Source: JAUZRW01 sp964549915 (GTDB lineage Bacteria > Chloroflexota > Anaerolineae > Aggregatilineales > Phototrophicaceae). From it: DNA of 64,000 bases. A model generated the notes under the pieces. The model did not search any database, was not told the DNA's origin, and saw only the letters and a list, made by a program, of their open reading frames with translations. The stretch covers positions 62,001 through 126,000 of the forward strand of contig CAZJWX010000005.1 of the NCBI GenBank assembly GCA_964549915.1, given 5' to 3'. A program made the translations under genes and the position numbers. Shown here piece by piece: positions 17,185 through 25,162 of the stretch. Numbering within the stretch: the stretch's first letter is position 1; the number at the start of each line of letters is the position of its first letter.

Positions 17185-18267
17185 ATGAGTATCTGGTCGT
17201 GGTTCGATACAGAGCGCTCGCTTGCGCTGCAAAACAACGATCTGCCCAAGCTGCAACTGGTCGGCCAGATGGAAGCCGCCTTACAGGAACGCTCTGCCCA
17301 GCATTTCACTCAGGCGCGAACGCTCTTTCAGCAGGGCATTGAACTCGCGAAAGAGCAGAACAATGCCTGTTGGGAGTTGGTCTTCCTCAAAGAATTGTGC
17401 GAGATGCTTTTCTACGAAGAAGACGACCTGCAAGAAGCGCTCAAGCGCATCGTGCACCTGAACGCCATCGCCCACGACCCTCGCTTCGAGCATTGTCCCG
17501 GGCGTCCGCGCATGTTCTTCATGCTGGCGGATATTTACTATGAGCGCGATCCCTTCGGCAACAAATCGCAGATCGAGGCGCTGCTGGATTACCTGGATAC
17601 GCTCTCCGGGCTGGATTCGGATACAGCGGCGACGATCCAGCATCTGCGTGCGGAACTGCTCTACCACGAGGGCCAATACGAAGAAGCGACGCGCCGTATC
17701 GTCAACTACATCTCTCGCATCACAGGGAGGCAGCGCCTGCGCGATGCCTACCGCCTGCTGCGAAAAATCGCCTATGCACAGGGTAACCTGGTCATGGCCT
17801 ATGGATATGCCAAGAACATGCAAAAGCACGCCCTCAACAGCCGCATGGATATGGCGGATTCGAAGCTGTGGCAGGCTGTGCTGGCCAAGCGCCTGGGGGA
17901 TGATAAAGAGGCCCGCTCCAAATTCGCCCAGGGCATCGAAGAATACCGCCGCTATCACATCCCGCGCTGGCTGGAACCCTACGACGCGGAAGCGGAATAC
18001 CTGGAACTGGAAGGGCAACTGGAAGTCGCCCTGACGGTGCGTGATCGGCAGGTGGAGGCCTTCACGGATTACGGCAGCCTCTGGTATCTGTCGCATACAT
18101 ATTTGCAGCGGCTGCGTTTGCTGGGGCGGATGGGTGCGCCGCTGGTGGATGCCCTCGCCGATGCCCGCAAGCTGGCGAGGGAAATGAAGGATTCGAGCGC
18201 ATATCAGGCGCAAATCCAGCGCATCCAGGCGGGTGACTTCTACGAATTCACCTGGCAGCAAGGCTGA
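17185..18267 (+). CDS. TPR-like helical-repeat protein, unknown function
   Basis: This 360-residue, all-helical soluble protein shows repeating 34-40-residue helix pairs ('GMEIA/ALQERSAQHFTQARTLFQQG'-type and 'AELLYHEGQYEEATRRIVNY'), typical of degenerate tetratricopeptide repeats. No enzymatic motif is visible. It probably acts as a scaffold or regulator. The frame is open from 17104, but AGGGGG at 17174-17179 directly precedes the ATG at 17185, so the shorter start is preferred. It is transcribed after tsaD with a 114-bp gap. Confidence 0.82.
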   Translation: MSIWSWFDTERSLALQNNDLPKLQLVGQMEAALQERSAQHFTQARTLFQQGIELAKEQNNACWELVFLKELCEMLFYEEDDLQEALKRIVHLNAIAHDPRFEHCPGRPRMFFMLADIYYERDPFGNKSQIEALLDYLDTLSGLDSDTAATIQHLRAELLYHEGQYEEATRRIVNYISRITGRQRLRDAYRLLRKIAYAQGNLVMAYGYAKNMQKHALNSRMDMADSKLWQAVLAKRLGDDKEARSKFAQGIEEYRRYHIPRWLEPYDAEAEYLELEGQLEVALTVRDRQVEAFTDYGSLWYLSHTYLQRLRLLGRMGAPLVDALADARKLAREMKDSSAYQAQIQRIQAGDFYEFTWQQG

Positions 18268-18461
18268 GTACCTGTGTGAGTTTCGGTCTTTTTGATGCCC
18301 TGTCGGTGAATTTGCGATTCTCCGTCGTTTGTAGGGGAAACTCCCACATCGACTCCCGCAACGACCACACAGAGCCACCCCTTGAACCGATTCGCGCACA
18401 CCTTCGCTGCGATCCTCCTGGTCGAGCTATGCAAATATTCCCATAAGTGGGTTGAGCGCGT

Positions 18462-18467
18462 TATAAT
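18462..18467 (+). promoter_or_regulatory. Consensus -10 element (TATAAT) of aldo/keto reductase gene
   Basis: A perfect TATAAT lies 48 bp before the ATG. The -35 region (near 18439-18444) is poor. The 18268-18515 gap otherwise shows nothing recognisable. Confidence 0.45.
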
Positions 18468-18515
18468 CGCTCTGCAATAGTCAGCGAAGTCATCACACAC
18501 AGGGAGAAACGTCAC

Positions 18516-19511
18516 ATGGAATATCGTCGCCTCGGCAGCAGCGGCCTGAAGGTAAGCGCCCTTTCGTATGGTGCGTGGGTCTCGTTTTCGACGCAGTTGG
18601 GCGTGGAAGGTGCGCAGGAGATCATGACGCTCTGCTACGACAACGGCATGAACTTCTTCGACAACGCCGAAGTCTACGCACGCGGCGACGCCGAGACTAT
18701 CATGGGCGAGGTTTTCAAGCGCACGGGCTGGCGGCGCGATAGCTACCTCGTCAGCAGCAAGGTCTTCGGCGGCGCGGTGGATCACCCCAGCCCCATTCAG
18801 CGCGGTCTCAGCCGCAAGCACATCTTCGACGCCTGCCATCAGGCGATGGAACGTCTCAACGTCGATTACCTCGACCTCTACTTCTGCCATCGTCCGGATC
18901 GCGAAGTGCCGATTGAGGAGACCGTCCGCGCCATGACCGACCTGATTCGCCAGGGCAAGGTCATGTACTGGGGCACTTCGGAATGGAGTGCGCAGGAGTT
19001 GATGGAAGCTTACAGCGTGGCGCGTCAGTATGGGCTGGTTCCGCCCACGATGGAACAGCCGCAATACAACATGTTCCACCGCCAGCGCTTCGAGATCGAA
19101 TATGAACGCCTCTACAGCGAAATCGGTCTGGGTACGACCATCTGGTCGCCGCTGGCCTCTGGCATCCTGACGGGCAAGTACAACGATGGCATCCCGGAAG
19201 GCTCGCGCATGTCCCTGGAGAGCTATTCCTGGCTCAAGAAGCGCCTCCTCAGCGACGAAGGGCAGGCGCAAATCGCCAAAGTGCGTGAACTGACCCGGAT
19301 CGCTGAAGAGTTGAACGCGACGATGGCGCAGCTTGCCATCGCCTGGACGCTCAAGAATCCCAACGTCAGCACGACCATCACCGGGGCGACCAAAACCTCG
19401 CAGGTGGAGGACAACCTCGGCGCACTCGAACTCGTGCCCCAGTTGACTGATGACGTGATGGAGACCATCGAAGGCATCCTCGATAACAAGCCCGTCCGCG
19501 TTGAGGGCTGA
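18516..19511 (+). CDS. Aldo/keto reductase, potassium-channel beta-subunit type
   Basis: This 331-residue NADPH-dependent oxidoreductase has the tetrad in place: Asp and Tyr in 'FFDNAEVYARG', Lys in 'LVSSKVFGG' and His in 'YFCHRPDREVP'. 'TTITGATKTSQVEDNLGALE' is the C-terminal cofactor loop. Length and 'EYRRLGSSGLKVSALSYGAW' place it with the YghZ/Kv-beta group that reduces aldehydes such as methylglyoxal. No potassium channel lies nearby. GGGAGAAA stands 7-8 nt before the start. Confidence 0.94.
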   Translation: MEYRRLGSSGLKVSALSYGAWVSFSTQLGVEGAQEIMTLCYDNGMNFFDNAEVYARGDAETIMGEVFKRTGWRRDSYLVSSKVFGGAVDHPSPIQRGLSRKHIFDACHQAMERLNVDYLDLYFCHRPDREVPIEETVRAMTDLIRQGKVMYWGTSEWSAQELMEAYSVARQYGLVPPTMEQPQYNMFHRQRFEIEYERLYSEIGLGTTIWSPLASGILTGKYNDGIPEGSRMSLESYSWLKKRLLSDEGQAQIAKVRELTRIAEELNATMAQLAIAWTLKNPNVSTTITGATKTSQVEDNLGALELVPQLTDDVMETIEGILDNKPVRVEG

Positions 19512-19666
19512 GCATCCGAAAATCACTTTGGGGCGACATCCCAGTCGCCCCGTGCTGCCCCTGTAATCGGCCTGCATCGCTTTGTCCTGACCCCAGCCAC
19601 AGCCTACGCATTCCCCCTAAACTCGGCTATACTGTTCGCCAGACATCCAGAATCAGGAGAGTGAGC

Positions 19667-20230
19667 ATGATCGAGAGCAACCAGCTTCGCAAAGGCACCA
19701 CCTACACCGAGAATGGTGAACTGTATAAGGTGCTGGATTACAGCCACAACAAAACTGCACGCGGCGGCGCGACAATCCGCGTCACGATTCGTAACCTGCG
19801 CACGGGTTCCACCACGCAGAAGACCTACAACGGCGGCGCGAAGATCGAAGACATCCGCGTGGAAGGCCGCACCGTGCAGTATCTCTACGATGACGGGCAA
19901 TTCCTGACCTTCATGGATATGGAAACCTACGAGCAGCCGCAGCTTCTGCGCGAAATCTTCGGGGATGACATCAACTACCTGAAGGAGAATATGCAGATCA
20001 AGCTGAACAGCTACAACGGTGAGATCATCGATTACGAACTGCCTGCCACGATGGAATACGAAGTCGTCGAGACGGAAAATGCCGTCGCTGGCGACCGCGC
20101 CAACAATCCCACCAAGCAAATCACGCTGGAGACCGGGCTGGTCATCCAGGCACCGATGTTCATCAATGTCGGGGATCGTGTGAAAGTCAATCTGGAAGAA
20201 GGCGCTTACGTCACTCGCGTCAATAACTGA
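19667..20230 (+). CDS. efp: Elongation factor P with Arg at the tip of domain I
   Basis: EF-P binds between the P and E sites and relieves ribosome stalling at polyproline. The 187-residue protein has all three beta-barrel domains and the C-terminal signature region ('KQITLETGLVIQAPMFINVG'). The modification loop is 'HNKTARGGA' instead of the common 'xxKPGKGxA': counting from the ATG at 19667 the tip residue is Arg32, and Pro-Gly is replaced by Thr-Ala. Lysylation by EpmA is therefore impossible, and Arg is rhamnosylated by EarP in other bacteria. Neither modifying gene is in the window. AGGAGAG sets the ATG at 19667 over a GTG at 19661. Confidence 0.96.
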   Translation: MIESNQLRKGTTYTENGELYKVLDYSHNKTARGGATIRVTIRNLRTGSTTQKTYNGGAKIEDIRVEGRTVQYLYDDGQFLTFMDMETYEQPQLLREIFGDDINYLKENMQIKLNSYNGEIIDYELPATMEYEVVETENAVAGDRANNPTKQITLETGLVIQAPMFINVGDRVKVNLEEGAYVTRVNN

Positions 20231-20273
20231 GGCGCATACGTCGGCGTTTCTTGCGCTGTAGCTCTTCTGGGGG

Positions 20274-20293
20274 GGAGGAGTGCTCCTCCTTTT
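20274..20293 (+). terminator. Intrinsic terminator of efp
   Basis: GGAGGA (20274-20279) pairs with TCCTCC (20284-20289) around a GTGC loop, followed by TTTT. It begins 44 bp after the efp stop. Confidence 0.65.
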
Positions 20294-20360
20294 CCTTTTC
20301 ATTCCAGCAGTTCCACATCTTTGTGAAGCCACTGCCAGAGTCACCCCCTGAATGAACGAA

Positions 20361-20384
20361 AACGCGCCCCGGTTGGAGCGCGTT
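20361..20384 (-). terminator. Intrinsic terminator of leftward unknown gene
   Basis: AACGCGC (20361-20367) pairs with GCGCGTT (20378-20384). On the minus strand the stem is followed by TTCGTTC. It lies 28 bp after the stop of the 20413-21132 gene. Confidence 0.6.
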
Positions 20385-20412
20385 GTGCTTTTCGGATGGG
20401 GATGCCGCGCGA

Positions 20413-21132
20413 TCAGTGCAGCGCTGCTTCGCCCTCCAGCCGGAAAATACCTTCGTTGAAATCCGGGTTGTGCAGCACCTCGACTGGCTCCATCTCGTAT
20501 GCAATCTCGTCATCCCAATAGGCGACGACTTTCTCCGGCAGCATCAATTCATTGATCGGAATTTGCTGCTGCGGCACCTGCAAGGTATGAAGCTGCGTCC
20601 GCTTGGTATCCGGATTCACACAGTCCACCTCTGCGCGTTCAATGGTGTAATCTTCGCGCAGGTGAAGCTTCACCGTATCCTGCAATTTGGTGTTCTGCGC
20701 TTCAATGCAGCGCTCCCCACAAACGGAAAGCGTGATGTTGTAATCGCTCAATGGAGTCAGTAGCAGCGCTGCGACCGCCCACAGACGACCACGTGCCGAG
20801 GTCAACATATCCGTCTGGGTTTTCTCTTCGGTCTGGCTGCCACGCCCGCTGCGGTAGGTCTGCCCGTCGAAGGCCTCCACGCCGCGCCGCACCGGAAGTT
20901 TCAACGGTTTGATGACGAAATCCCAGCGCAGATGGGTGGGCATGATGAAGCTCGCTGTTGCCTCTACGGGAACCCAGGTTTTCATCAAGGCGAGGTCTAC
21001 CCGGGCGCGACCCTTGAAAGCGATTTGAAGTTTTTCGAACGCTGGTGGATTGATGCCGTAACGCGCTTCAATCGCCTTGCGTAGCAAGTCCTTCGCGGCT
21101 GGTTCTCCCTGGCAGAGTAGCAGAACGGGCAT
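20413..21132 (-). CDS. Conserved-looking protein of unknown function
   Basis: I do not recognise this 239-residue soluble protein. The N-terminus ('MPVLLLCQGEPAAKDLLRKA') resembles an alpha/beta fold, the middle is beta-rich, and there are two Cys near 'VCGERCIEAQ'. It has no signal peptide and no membrane helix. I chose the ATG at 21132 because GGGGGG lies 5-6 nt before it. Upstream in-frame starts at 21144 and 21216 are possible. It has its own terminator and appears monocistronic. Confidence 0.75.
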   Translation of the reverse strand: MPVLLLCQGEPAAKDLLRKAIEARYGINPPAFEKLQIAFKGRARVDLALMKTWVPVEATASFIMPTHLRWDFVIKPLKLPVRRGVEAFDGQTYRSGRGSQTEEKTQTDMLTSARGRLWAVAALLLTPLSDYNITLSVCGERCIEAQNTKLQDTVKLHLREDYTIERAEVDCVNPDTKRTQLHTLQVPQQQIPINELMLPEKVVAYWDDEIAYEMEPVEVLHNPDFNEGIFRLEGEAALH

Positions 21133-21314
21133 GAGACCCCCCATTATCACGTCGAAACGTTTCGTTATGTGACGAGTGTAACAGATTTTCGGCGATGTCT
21201 GCATGGTTTCGGACAATATTCTTACGAAGTTTACCGTGAGATTGGAGGGTTGTCACGCAATGGGCGGATTTTTGGGGACGAAATCAGACGAAATCAATGG
21301 AGAAATCATGTGGG

Positions 21315-21342
21315 TGTGGGGAGGGCTGAATTCCTCCCCACA
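21315..21342 (-). terminator. Hairpin closing the sulfur-relay operon
   Basis: TGTGGGGAGG (21315-21324) pairs perfectly with CCTCCCCACA (21333-21342), a 10-bp stem that begins 9 bp after the MoeB-rhodanese stop. No T-run follows on the minus strand. Confidence 0.55.
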
Positions 21343-21351
21343 GGATGATCG

Positions 21352-22593
21352 TCAATATTGCGGCATGCTCGGGTCGATGTCGTTGGCCCAGGCGAGGATG
21401 CCGCCGGAGACATTCCACATTTGCGCCGGGTCGTAGCCAGCTTCCTGCAAGAAGAGGATGCTGTCGGCGCTGCGTTTGCCGCTGCGGCAGTAGACGTAGA
21501 GCGGCTTGTCCTTCGGAATTTCCGCCAACACAGTCTCTTCGAAGAGCTTGCGGCTGGCCTTCAGCGCGTTTTTCGCCGCCTGAATCTCGCCCTTGGGGAC
21601 GCGCAGCGTGCCGTCAATGGCGGCAATCGCCCACTCGTGCGGATCGCGCACATCCAGTACCACGATGTCTTCGCCTGAATCCATTTTGGCCTTCAAGTCC
21701 GTCACGCTGATTTCCTGGACGTTCTCGTAGCCTTCTTCATCACTGGCGCGGAAATCGCTGTGATCGTGCGCCGGGACGCCGCAGAACTGCTCATAGTCGA
21801 TCAACTCGACTTCTTCCGTCGCAATGCTGCACACCGGGCAGTTCGGGTTCTTGCGCACCTTGATGGTGTTGTATTCCATATCCAGCGCATCGTAAAGCAG
21901 CATACGCCCGATCATCGGCTTGCCAATGCCCAGAATCACCTTGATCGCTTCTGTCGCTTGCAGGGTGCCGATTGTGCCGGGCAGCACGCCGAGGACGCCG
22001 CCTTCCGCGCAGTTCGGCACCAGCCCCGGCGGGGGCGGTTCCGGGAACATGCAGCGGTAGCAGGGGCCTTCCTCCGCGTAGAAGACGCTCAACTGGCCTT
22101 CAAAGCGGAAGATGCTGCCGTAGATGTTGGGCTTGCCCAGCTTCACACAGGCGTCATTGACCAGATAACGAGTCGGGAAGTTATCGGTGCCGTCGATGAT
22201 GACATCATACGGCTCGAAGAGTTCTAGCGCGTTGTCGCTGGTCAGCGGGACGTTGTGCTTGTCGATCTGTAAATCGGGGTTCAGGTCGCGCAGGCGCTTT
22301 TCGGCGCTGTCCACCTTGCGCACGCCGACAGTGCTCAGGCCGTGAATCACCTGGCGCTGCAAATTGCTCTCGTCCACCACATCGTAATCGACAAGGCCGA
22401 TGCGCCCGATACCTGCCGCCGCCAGGTAGAGGGCCGTCGGGCTGCCCAGCCCCCCCGTACCGATCAGCAGGACGCTGGCCGCCTTGAGTTTCTGCTGCCC
22501 TTCAATGCCGACTTCCGGCATGATGAGGTGGCGCGCATAGCGTGCAATCTCCGCGTTGGAGAGTTCGTTTCCGTGTTGTACCAATGCTTCCAT
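21352..22593 (-). CDS. moeZ: MoeB/ThiF-type adenylyltransferase with C-terminal rhodanese (MoeZ-like)
   Basis: This 413-residue enzyme activates the C-terminal Gly-Gly of a ubiquitin-like sulfur carrier as an acyl-adenylate, then sulfurates it. The E1-like domain (1-290) shows 'LLIGTGGLGSPTALYLAAAG' for ATP, 'IDGTDNFPTRYLVND', the Cys pairs 'CYRC' and 'CPVC' for zinc, and 'NCAEGGVLGVLPG'. The rhodanese domain (about 305-413) ends with the active-site loop 'VYCRSGKRSADS'. The ATG at 22593 has GAGGGG upstream; an extension to 22704 would overlap the thioredoxin gene. It is the last gene of the leftward operon containing its likely partner carrier. Confidence 0.94.
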   Translation of the reverse strand: MEALVQHGNELSNAEIARYARHLIMPEVGIEGQQKLKAASVLLIGTGGLGSPTALYLAAAGIGRIGLVDYDVVDESNLQRQVIHGLSTVGVRKVDSAEKRLRDLNPDLQIDKHNVPLTSDNALELFEPYDVIIDGTDNFPTRYLVNDACVKLGKPNIYGSIFRFEGQLSVFYAEEGPCYRCMFPEPPPPGLVPNCAEGGVLGVLPGTIGTLQATEAIKVILGIGKPMIGRMLLYDALDMEYNTIKVRKNPNCPVCSIATEEVELIDYEQFCGVPAHDHSDFRASDEEGYENVQEISVTDLKAKMDSGEDIVVLDVRDPHEWAIAAIDGTLRVPKGEIQAAKNALKASRKLFEETVLAEIPKDKPLYVYCRSGKRSADSILFLQEAGYDPAQMWNVSGGILAWANDIDPSMPQY

Positions 22594-22657
22594 ATGGTGA
22601 TTGCCCCTCACGGTTGTGCTGTGTACATAGTTAAGGAGTTGGGCTGAGCCGCCGTTC

Positions 22658-23077
22658 TTACGCCACTTCCGCCACGCGGCGCACCAGTTGGCGCTTGAGC
22701 ACATGTTCGTTGACCGCGCCGTGATTCACAGCCTGTGCCTCGCCCGCCTCGTCGATGACAAAGGTCGTCGGCGCGGTCATCACGCCCCAGCGCGAGGCCA
22801 ATTCCGGTTCTTCGCTGGCGTCAATCTGCACGACCTGGATGCGGTCTCCCAGTTCGGTTTGCAGGCGGCGCAGGGCAGGCTGCTGTTGCGTCTGGCAGGG
22901 AATGCAGCCCGGCGTGGTGAAATAGACGATGGAGGCGATTCCCGGTTGCAGCATGGCGCGGATGGGGTCATCCACCGGGGCGCTGCTGACCTGCTGCAAC
23001 TGGCGGCGCGTGCGCAACCAGTAGGCGGCAACGATGACGATGGCGAGTACGGCGACGATCAGAATGCGCTCGATCAT
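22658..23077 (-). CDS. Membrane-anchored thioredoxin-fold protein
   Basis: This 139-residue protein has an N-terminal membrane anchor (residues 4-20) and a thioredoxin domain with a CxxC at Cys58-Ile-Pro-Cys61 ('TTPGCIPCQTQ') and the cis-Pro loop 'GVMTAPTTFVID'. It is expected to reduce disulfides or persulfides at the membrane. It starts 3 bp after the DUF4395 stop, a pairing seen in other bacteria next to thiosulfate sulfurtransferase genes, so it may recycle the rhodanese or carrier of this operon. Confidence 0.9.
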   Translation of the reverse strand: MIERILIVAVLAIVIVAAYWLRTRRQLQQVSSAPVDDPIRAMLQPGIASIVYFTTPGCIPCQTQQQPALRRLQTELGDRIQVVQIDASEEPELASRWGVMTAPTTFVIDEAGEAQAVNHGAVNEHVLKRQLVRRVAEVA

Positions 23078-23080
23078 GAG

Positions 23081-23536
23081 TCAGGACTCCTGAATAGGTG
23101 CAACGTTGAAACCGGGCATCCCCAGGCGATTGAGTTGGTAGTACATCCAGCAGCCCAGGCAGAAATTGAGCCAGAAATTGAGATTCGCCAGCACGACGAC
23201 GATCCCTACCAGCACCCAGGCCAGCAGCGGAATGCCCGCCAACAGCGCCAGTGTCGCCGCGCCGTTGAAGAGCGCCCCCACTAGCATGGCGAAGCGGTGC
23301 GGCTCCGGGTTATCCGGTTGCGGATTGGGCTGTACGAGTCCGCTCGGCTTGAGGATGGTCTGGTAGAAGAGCTTGTAGGGCGCGAAGGGCAGTGCCAGCG
23401 CACCCGCGAGCTGCGCCAGGGCGACAAATGCCACCAGCAGCCAGCTATCCAGCACGAAGGCGGCGATCAAGAGCAGAATCGTGAGCGCCTGCCCGGTCTT
23501 CAATCCTGTCTGGTCAACGATGCGAATGTTCCCCAT
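23081..23536 (-). CDS. DUF4395 membrane protein
   Basis: This 151-residue integral membrane protein has four hydrophobic helices and a conserved-looking 'NFWLNFCLGCWMYYQL' with a CxxC in the last helix. DUF4395 genes recur beside thioredoxin and sulfurtransferase genes. Their role is unknown, but the intramembrane Cys pair suggests electron or sulfane-sulfur transfer with the adjacent thioredoxin. The ATG at 23536 follows GTGAGGAC. The gene lies 10 bp downstream of the GNAT gene. Confidence 0.88.
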   Translation of the reverse strand: MGNIRIVDQTGLKTGQALTILLLIAAFVLDSWLLVAFVALAQLAGALALPFAPYKLFYQTILKPSGLVQPNPQPDNPEPHRFAMLVGALFNGAATLALLAGIPLLAWVLVGIVVVLANLNFWLNFCLGCWMYYQLNRLGMPGFNVAPIQES

Positions 23537-23546
23537 GTTGCTGTCC

Positions 23547-24074
23547 TCACTTCTCTGCAAATACGGATAGATCCCGCCAGCCATAGGCCACTTCTTGCAG
23601 CGGCTGCCCCCGGATTTCGAAATCCTTTTCAAAGAGCGCCTTTCCGCCCATCCGCTCGTAGAAACGGCGGCTGGATTCCTTGTCCTTGAGTACCCAGAGC
23701 GCCATGCTGCGATACCCTGCTGCGATCAGCGCTCGCCCCAGCCTTTCGACCAGGGCGCGCCCGATTCCCTGCCCCTGATAGGCATCCAGCAGGTAGAGGC
23801 CGTAGAGTTCGCTATCGTAGCCCTCCAGCCCCTCGCGCACAGCGCCGCCGCAGACAAAACCGACGACGGATCCCATCTCATCTTCCACCGCCACGAAGGC
23901 CAGCATGGCCTCCCGCGCCAGGTCTCGTTGCCATTGCGCCTGTCTTCGTTCGACCGAGAGCGCTGCAAGCGTCTCATCAGCGACGATGCCCCGGTAGGCG
24001 CTGCGCCACGTCTCAACATGCACGCGGGCGATTCCGCCGGCGTCCGCAGGAGTTGCGGGGCGAATCGTGACCAT
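23547..24074 (-). CDS. GNAT-family N-acetyltransferase
   Basis: This 175-residue acetyltransferase contains the acetyl-CoA pyrophosphate loop 'YQGQGIGRALVERLG' (motif A) and 'KESSRRFYERMGGK' (motif B). The opening 'VTIRPATPADAGGIARVHVE' is typical of the RimI-like branch. Its acceptor is unknown. It begins 3 bp after the sulfur-carrier stop, so it is translationally linked to the operon. O- or N-acetylation of a cysteine precursor is conceivable but unproven. Confidence 0.92.
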   Translation of the reverse strand: MVTIRPATPADAGGIARVHVETWRSAYRGIVADETLAALSVERRQAQWQRDLAREAMLAFVAVEDEMGSVVGFVCGGAVREGLEGYDSELYGLYLLDAYQGQGIGRALVERLGRALIAAGYRSMALWVLKDKESSRRFYERMGGKALFEKDFEIRGQPLQEVAYGWRDLSVFAEK

Positions 24075-24077
24075 GCT

Positions 24078-24353
24078 TCAGCGACGGCCCCCGGCGATGC
24101 TGGGGATGATGCGCAGGTCGGCATCGGCTTCGATGCTGGTCTCTACGCCATCCAGGAAGCGGATGTCCTCATCCTCAATGAAGACGTTCACGAAATTGCG
24201 CAGTTCGTCTTCGTTGAAGAGGTGCGGCTTCAGGTCAGGGTACTGCTCGACGAGATTGTTGAGCGCTTCGCCAACGGTTGCGCCGGATGCCTCGACCTTG
24301 GCCTGATTGTCGGTGTAAACCCGCAGTGGGGTCGGGATTTTGATAGTTGCCAT
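24078..24353 (-). CDS. ThiS/MoaD-like ubiquitin-fold sulfur carrier ending in GGRR (CysO-like)
   Basis: This 91-residue beta-grasp protein resembles CysO and MoaD: 'TIKIPTPLRVYTDNQAKVEA' opens the fold and 'IIPSIAGGRR' ends it. Sulfur carriers work through a C-terminal Gly-Gly thiocarboxylate. Here two Arg follow the Gly pair, so removal of RR would be needed first. A JAMM protease gene lies upstream and an E1-rhodanese activator downstream in the same operon. AGGAGAAG precedes the ATG at 24353. Serving cysteine synthesis, as CysO does in mycobacteria, is the favoured reading; molybdopterin or thiamine synthesis is less likely because no such genes are near. Confidence 0.92.
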   Translation of the reverse strand: MATIKIPTPLRVYTDNQAKVEASGATVGEALNNLVEQYPDLKPHLFNEDELRNFVNVFIEDEDIRFLDGVETSIEADADLRIIPSIAGGRR

Positions 24354-24460
24354 TGTGTTTTGTCTTCTCCTGGTGTCATGAGTACGTGTTCTGGATTTTT
24401 CCAGCCCGCACGATCTTACATGAAACCTCGTTAAAAGTAGCGCCAGAGGGCGTCTACTTG

Positions 24461-24532
24461 AGGCGTGGACGGGATTCGAACCCGTGTCAAACAGCTTTGC
24501 AGGCCGTTGCCTCTCCACTCAGCCACCACGCC
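24461..24532 (-). tRNA. tRNA-Cys (anticodon GCA)
   Basis: All four arms can be drawn. The acceptor stem is GGCGTGG (24526-24532) with CCACGCC and discriminator U, as expected for Cys. The anticodon loop CTGCAAA reads GCA, and the T-arm is ACGGG-TTCGAAT-CCCGT. The 72-nt gene does not encode the CCA end. It lies between the JAMM protease and sulfur-carrier genes and on the same strand. Confidence 0.97.
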
Positions 24533-24619
24533 ATTCGTTCATTCTGGCTTGTACACTGGTGGGCGCACCCCGTGCGTATTCGATGATGCGCCCTGCACCC
24601 CTCGCGCTCTGCCGCCGCC

Positions 24620-25045
24620 CTACTCCACCATCAACTCACGCGGATGAAACTTGCTGCGATCCGCATCCAGTTCCCAGAGCAGCATCTCTGCCGCCTTGCC
24701 TTCCATGACGGAAGTGATGATGTAGGCGAAATTCGGCAGGGCATGCACACGGTCATACTCCGACGGAATCGCGGGGGAATTCGGATGGCTGTGGTAATAG
24801 CCCACCAGCGAGAGTCCACGTTCATCCGCTTCGTCTTCCATCTCCATCCAGTTCTCCGGCTTCATTGCATAACGGTGATACTGCTCTTCCGTCTCGAAGG
24901 TGTTTTCGATCTGGATCACCCCCACAATTGTCACGGTGTCTCCGTCGCGCGTCCCCAGCAAGAAGCCACCACCCTCATTGGGGAAGGTTGCTTCCATCTG
25001 TTGAATGATCTGCTGCTGCAATTCCGTCGTCAGTCTCACTTGCAT
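24620..25045 (-). CDS. JAMM/MPN+ zinc metalloprotease (Mec/M67-like)
   Basis: This 141-residue single-domain JAB1/MPN metalloprotease has a complete active site: Glu24 in 'NEGGGFLLG', then His85, His87, Ser95 and Asp98 in 'HSHPNSPAIPSEYD'. Mycobacterial Mec cleaves cysteine from the CysO carrier, and QbsD-type relatives trim residues after the carrier's Gly-Gly. The gene heads the operon containing a carrier that ends in GGRR, so it could do either job. GAGGAAAA stands 7 nt before the ATG at 25045, which is preferred over an in-frame start at 25096. Confidence 0.93.
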   Translation of the reverse strand: MQVRLTTELQQQIIQQMEATFPNEGGGFLLGTRDGDTVTIVGVIQIENTFETEEQYHRYAMKPENWMEMEDEADERGLSLVGYYHSHPNSPAIPSEYDRVHALPNFAYIITSVMEGKAAEMLLWELDADRSKFHPRELMVE

Positions 25046-25130
25046 CGGGTTTTCCTCGTCAGGTATCTGCTGTGGCTCATTGGTCAGCAGATGCATTCAG
25101 ATGCCCGTTTCGCACGAATCTCGCTTGCTG

Positions 25131-25162
25131 AAACAAAAAAGCGAGCCGGGAATTGGCTCGCT
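25131..25162 (-). terminator. Strong intrinsic terminator ahead of JAMM gene
   Basis: On the minus strand AGCGAGCC-AATTCCC-GGCTCGCT is followed at once by a T-run (TTTTTTG). The 8-bp GC-rich stem lies 86 bp upstream of the JAMM start codon, so it must end either a separate small RNA or the leader of the operon. Confidence 0.85.
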
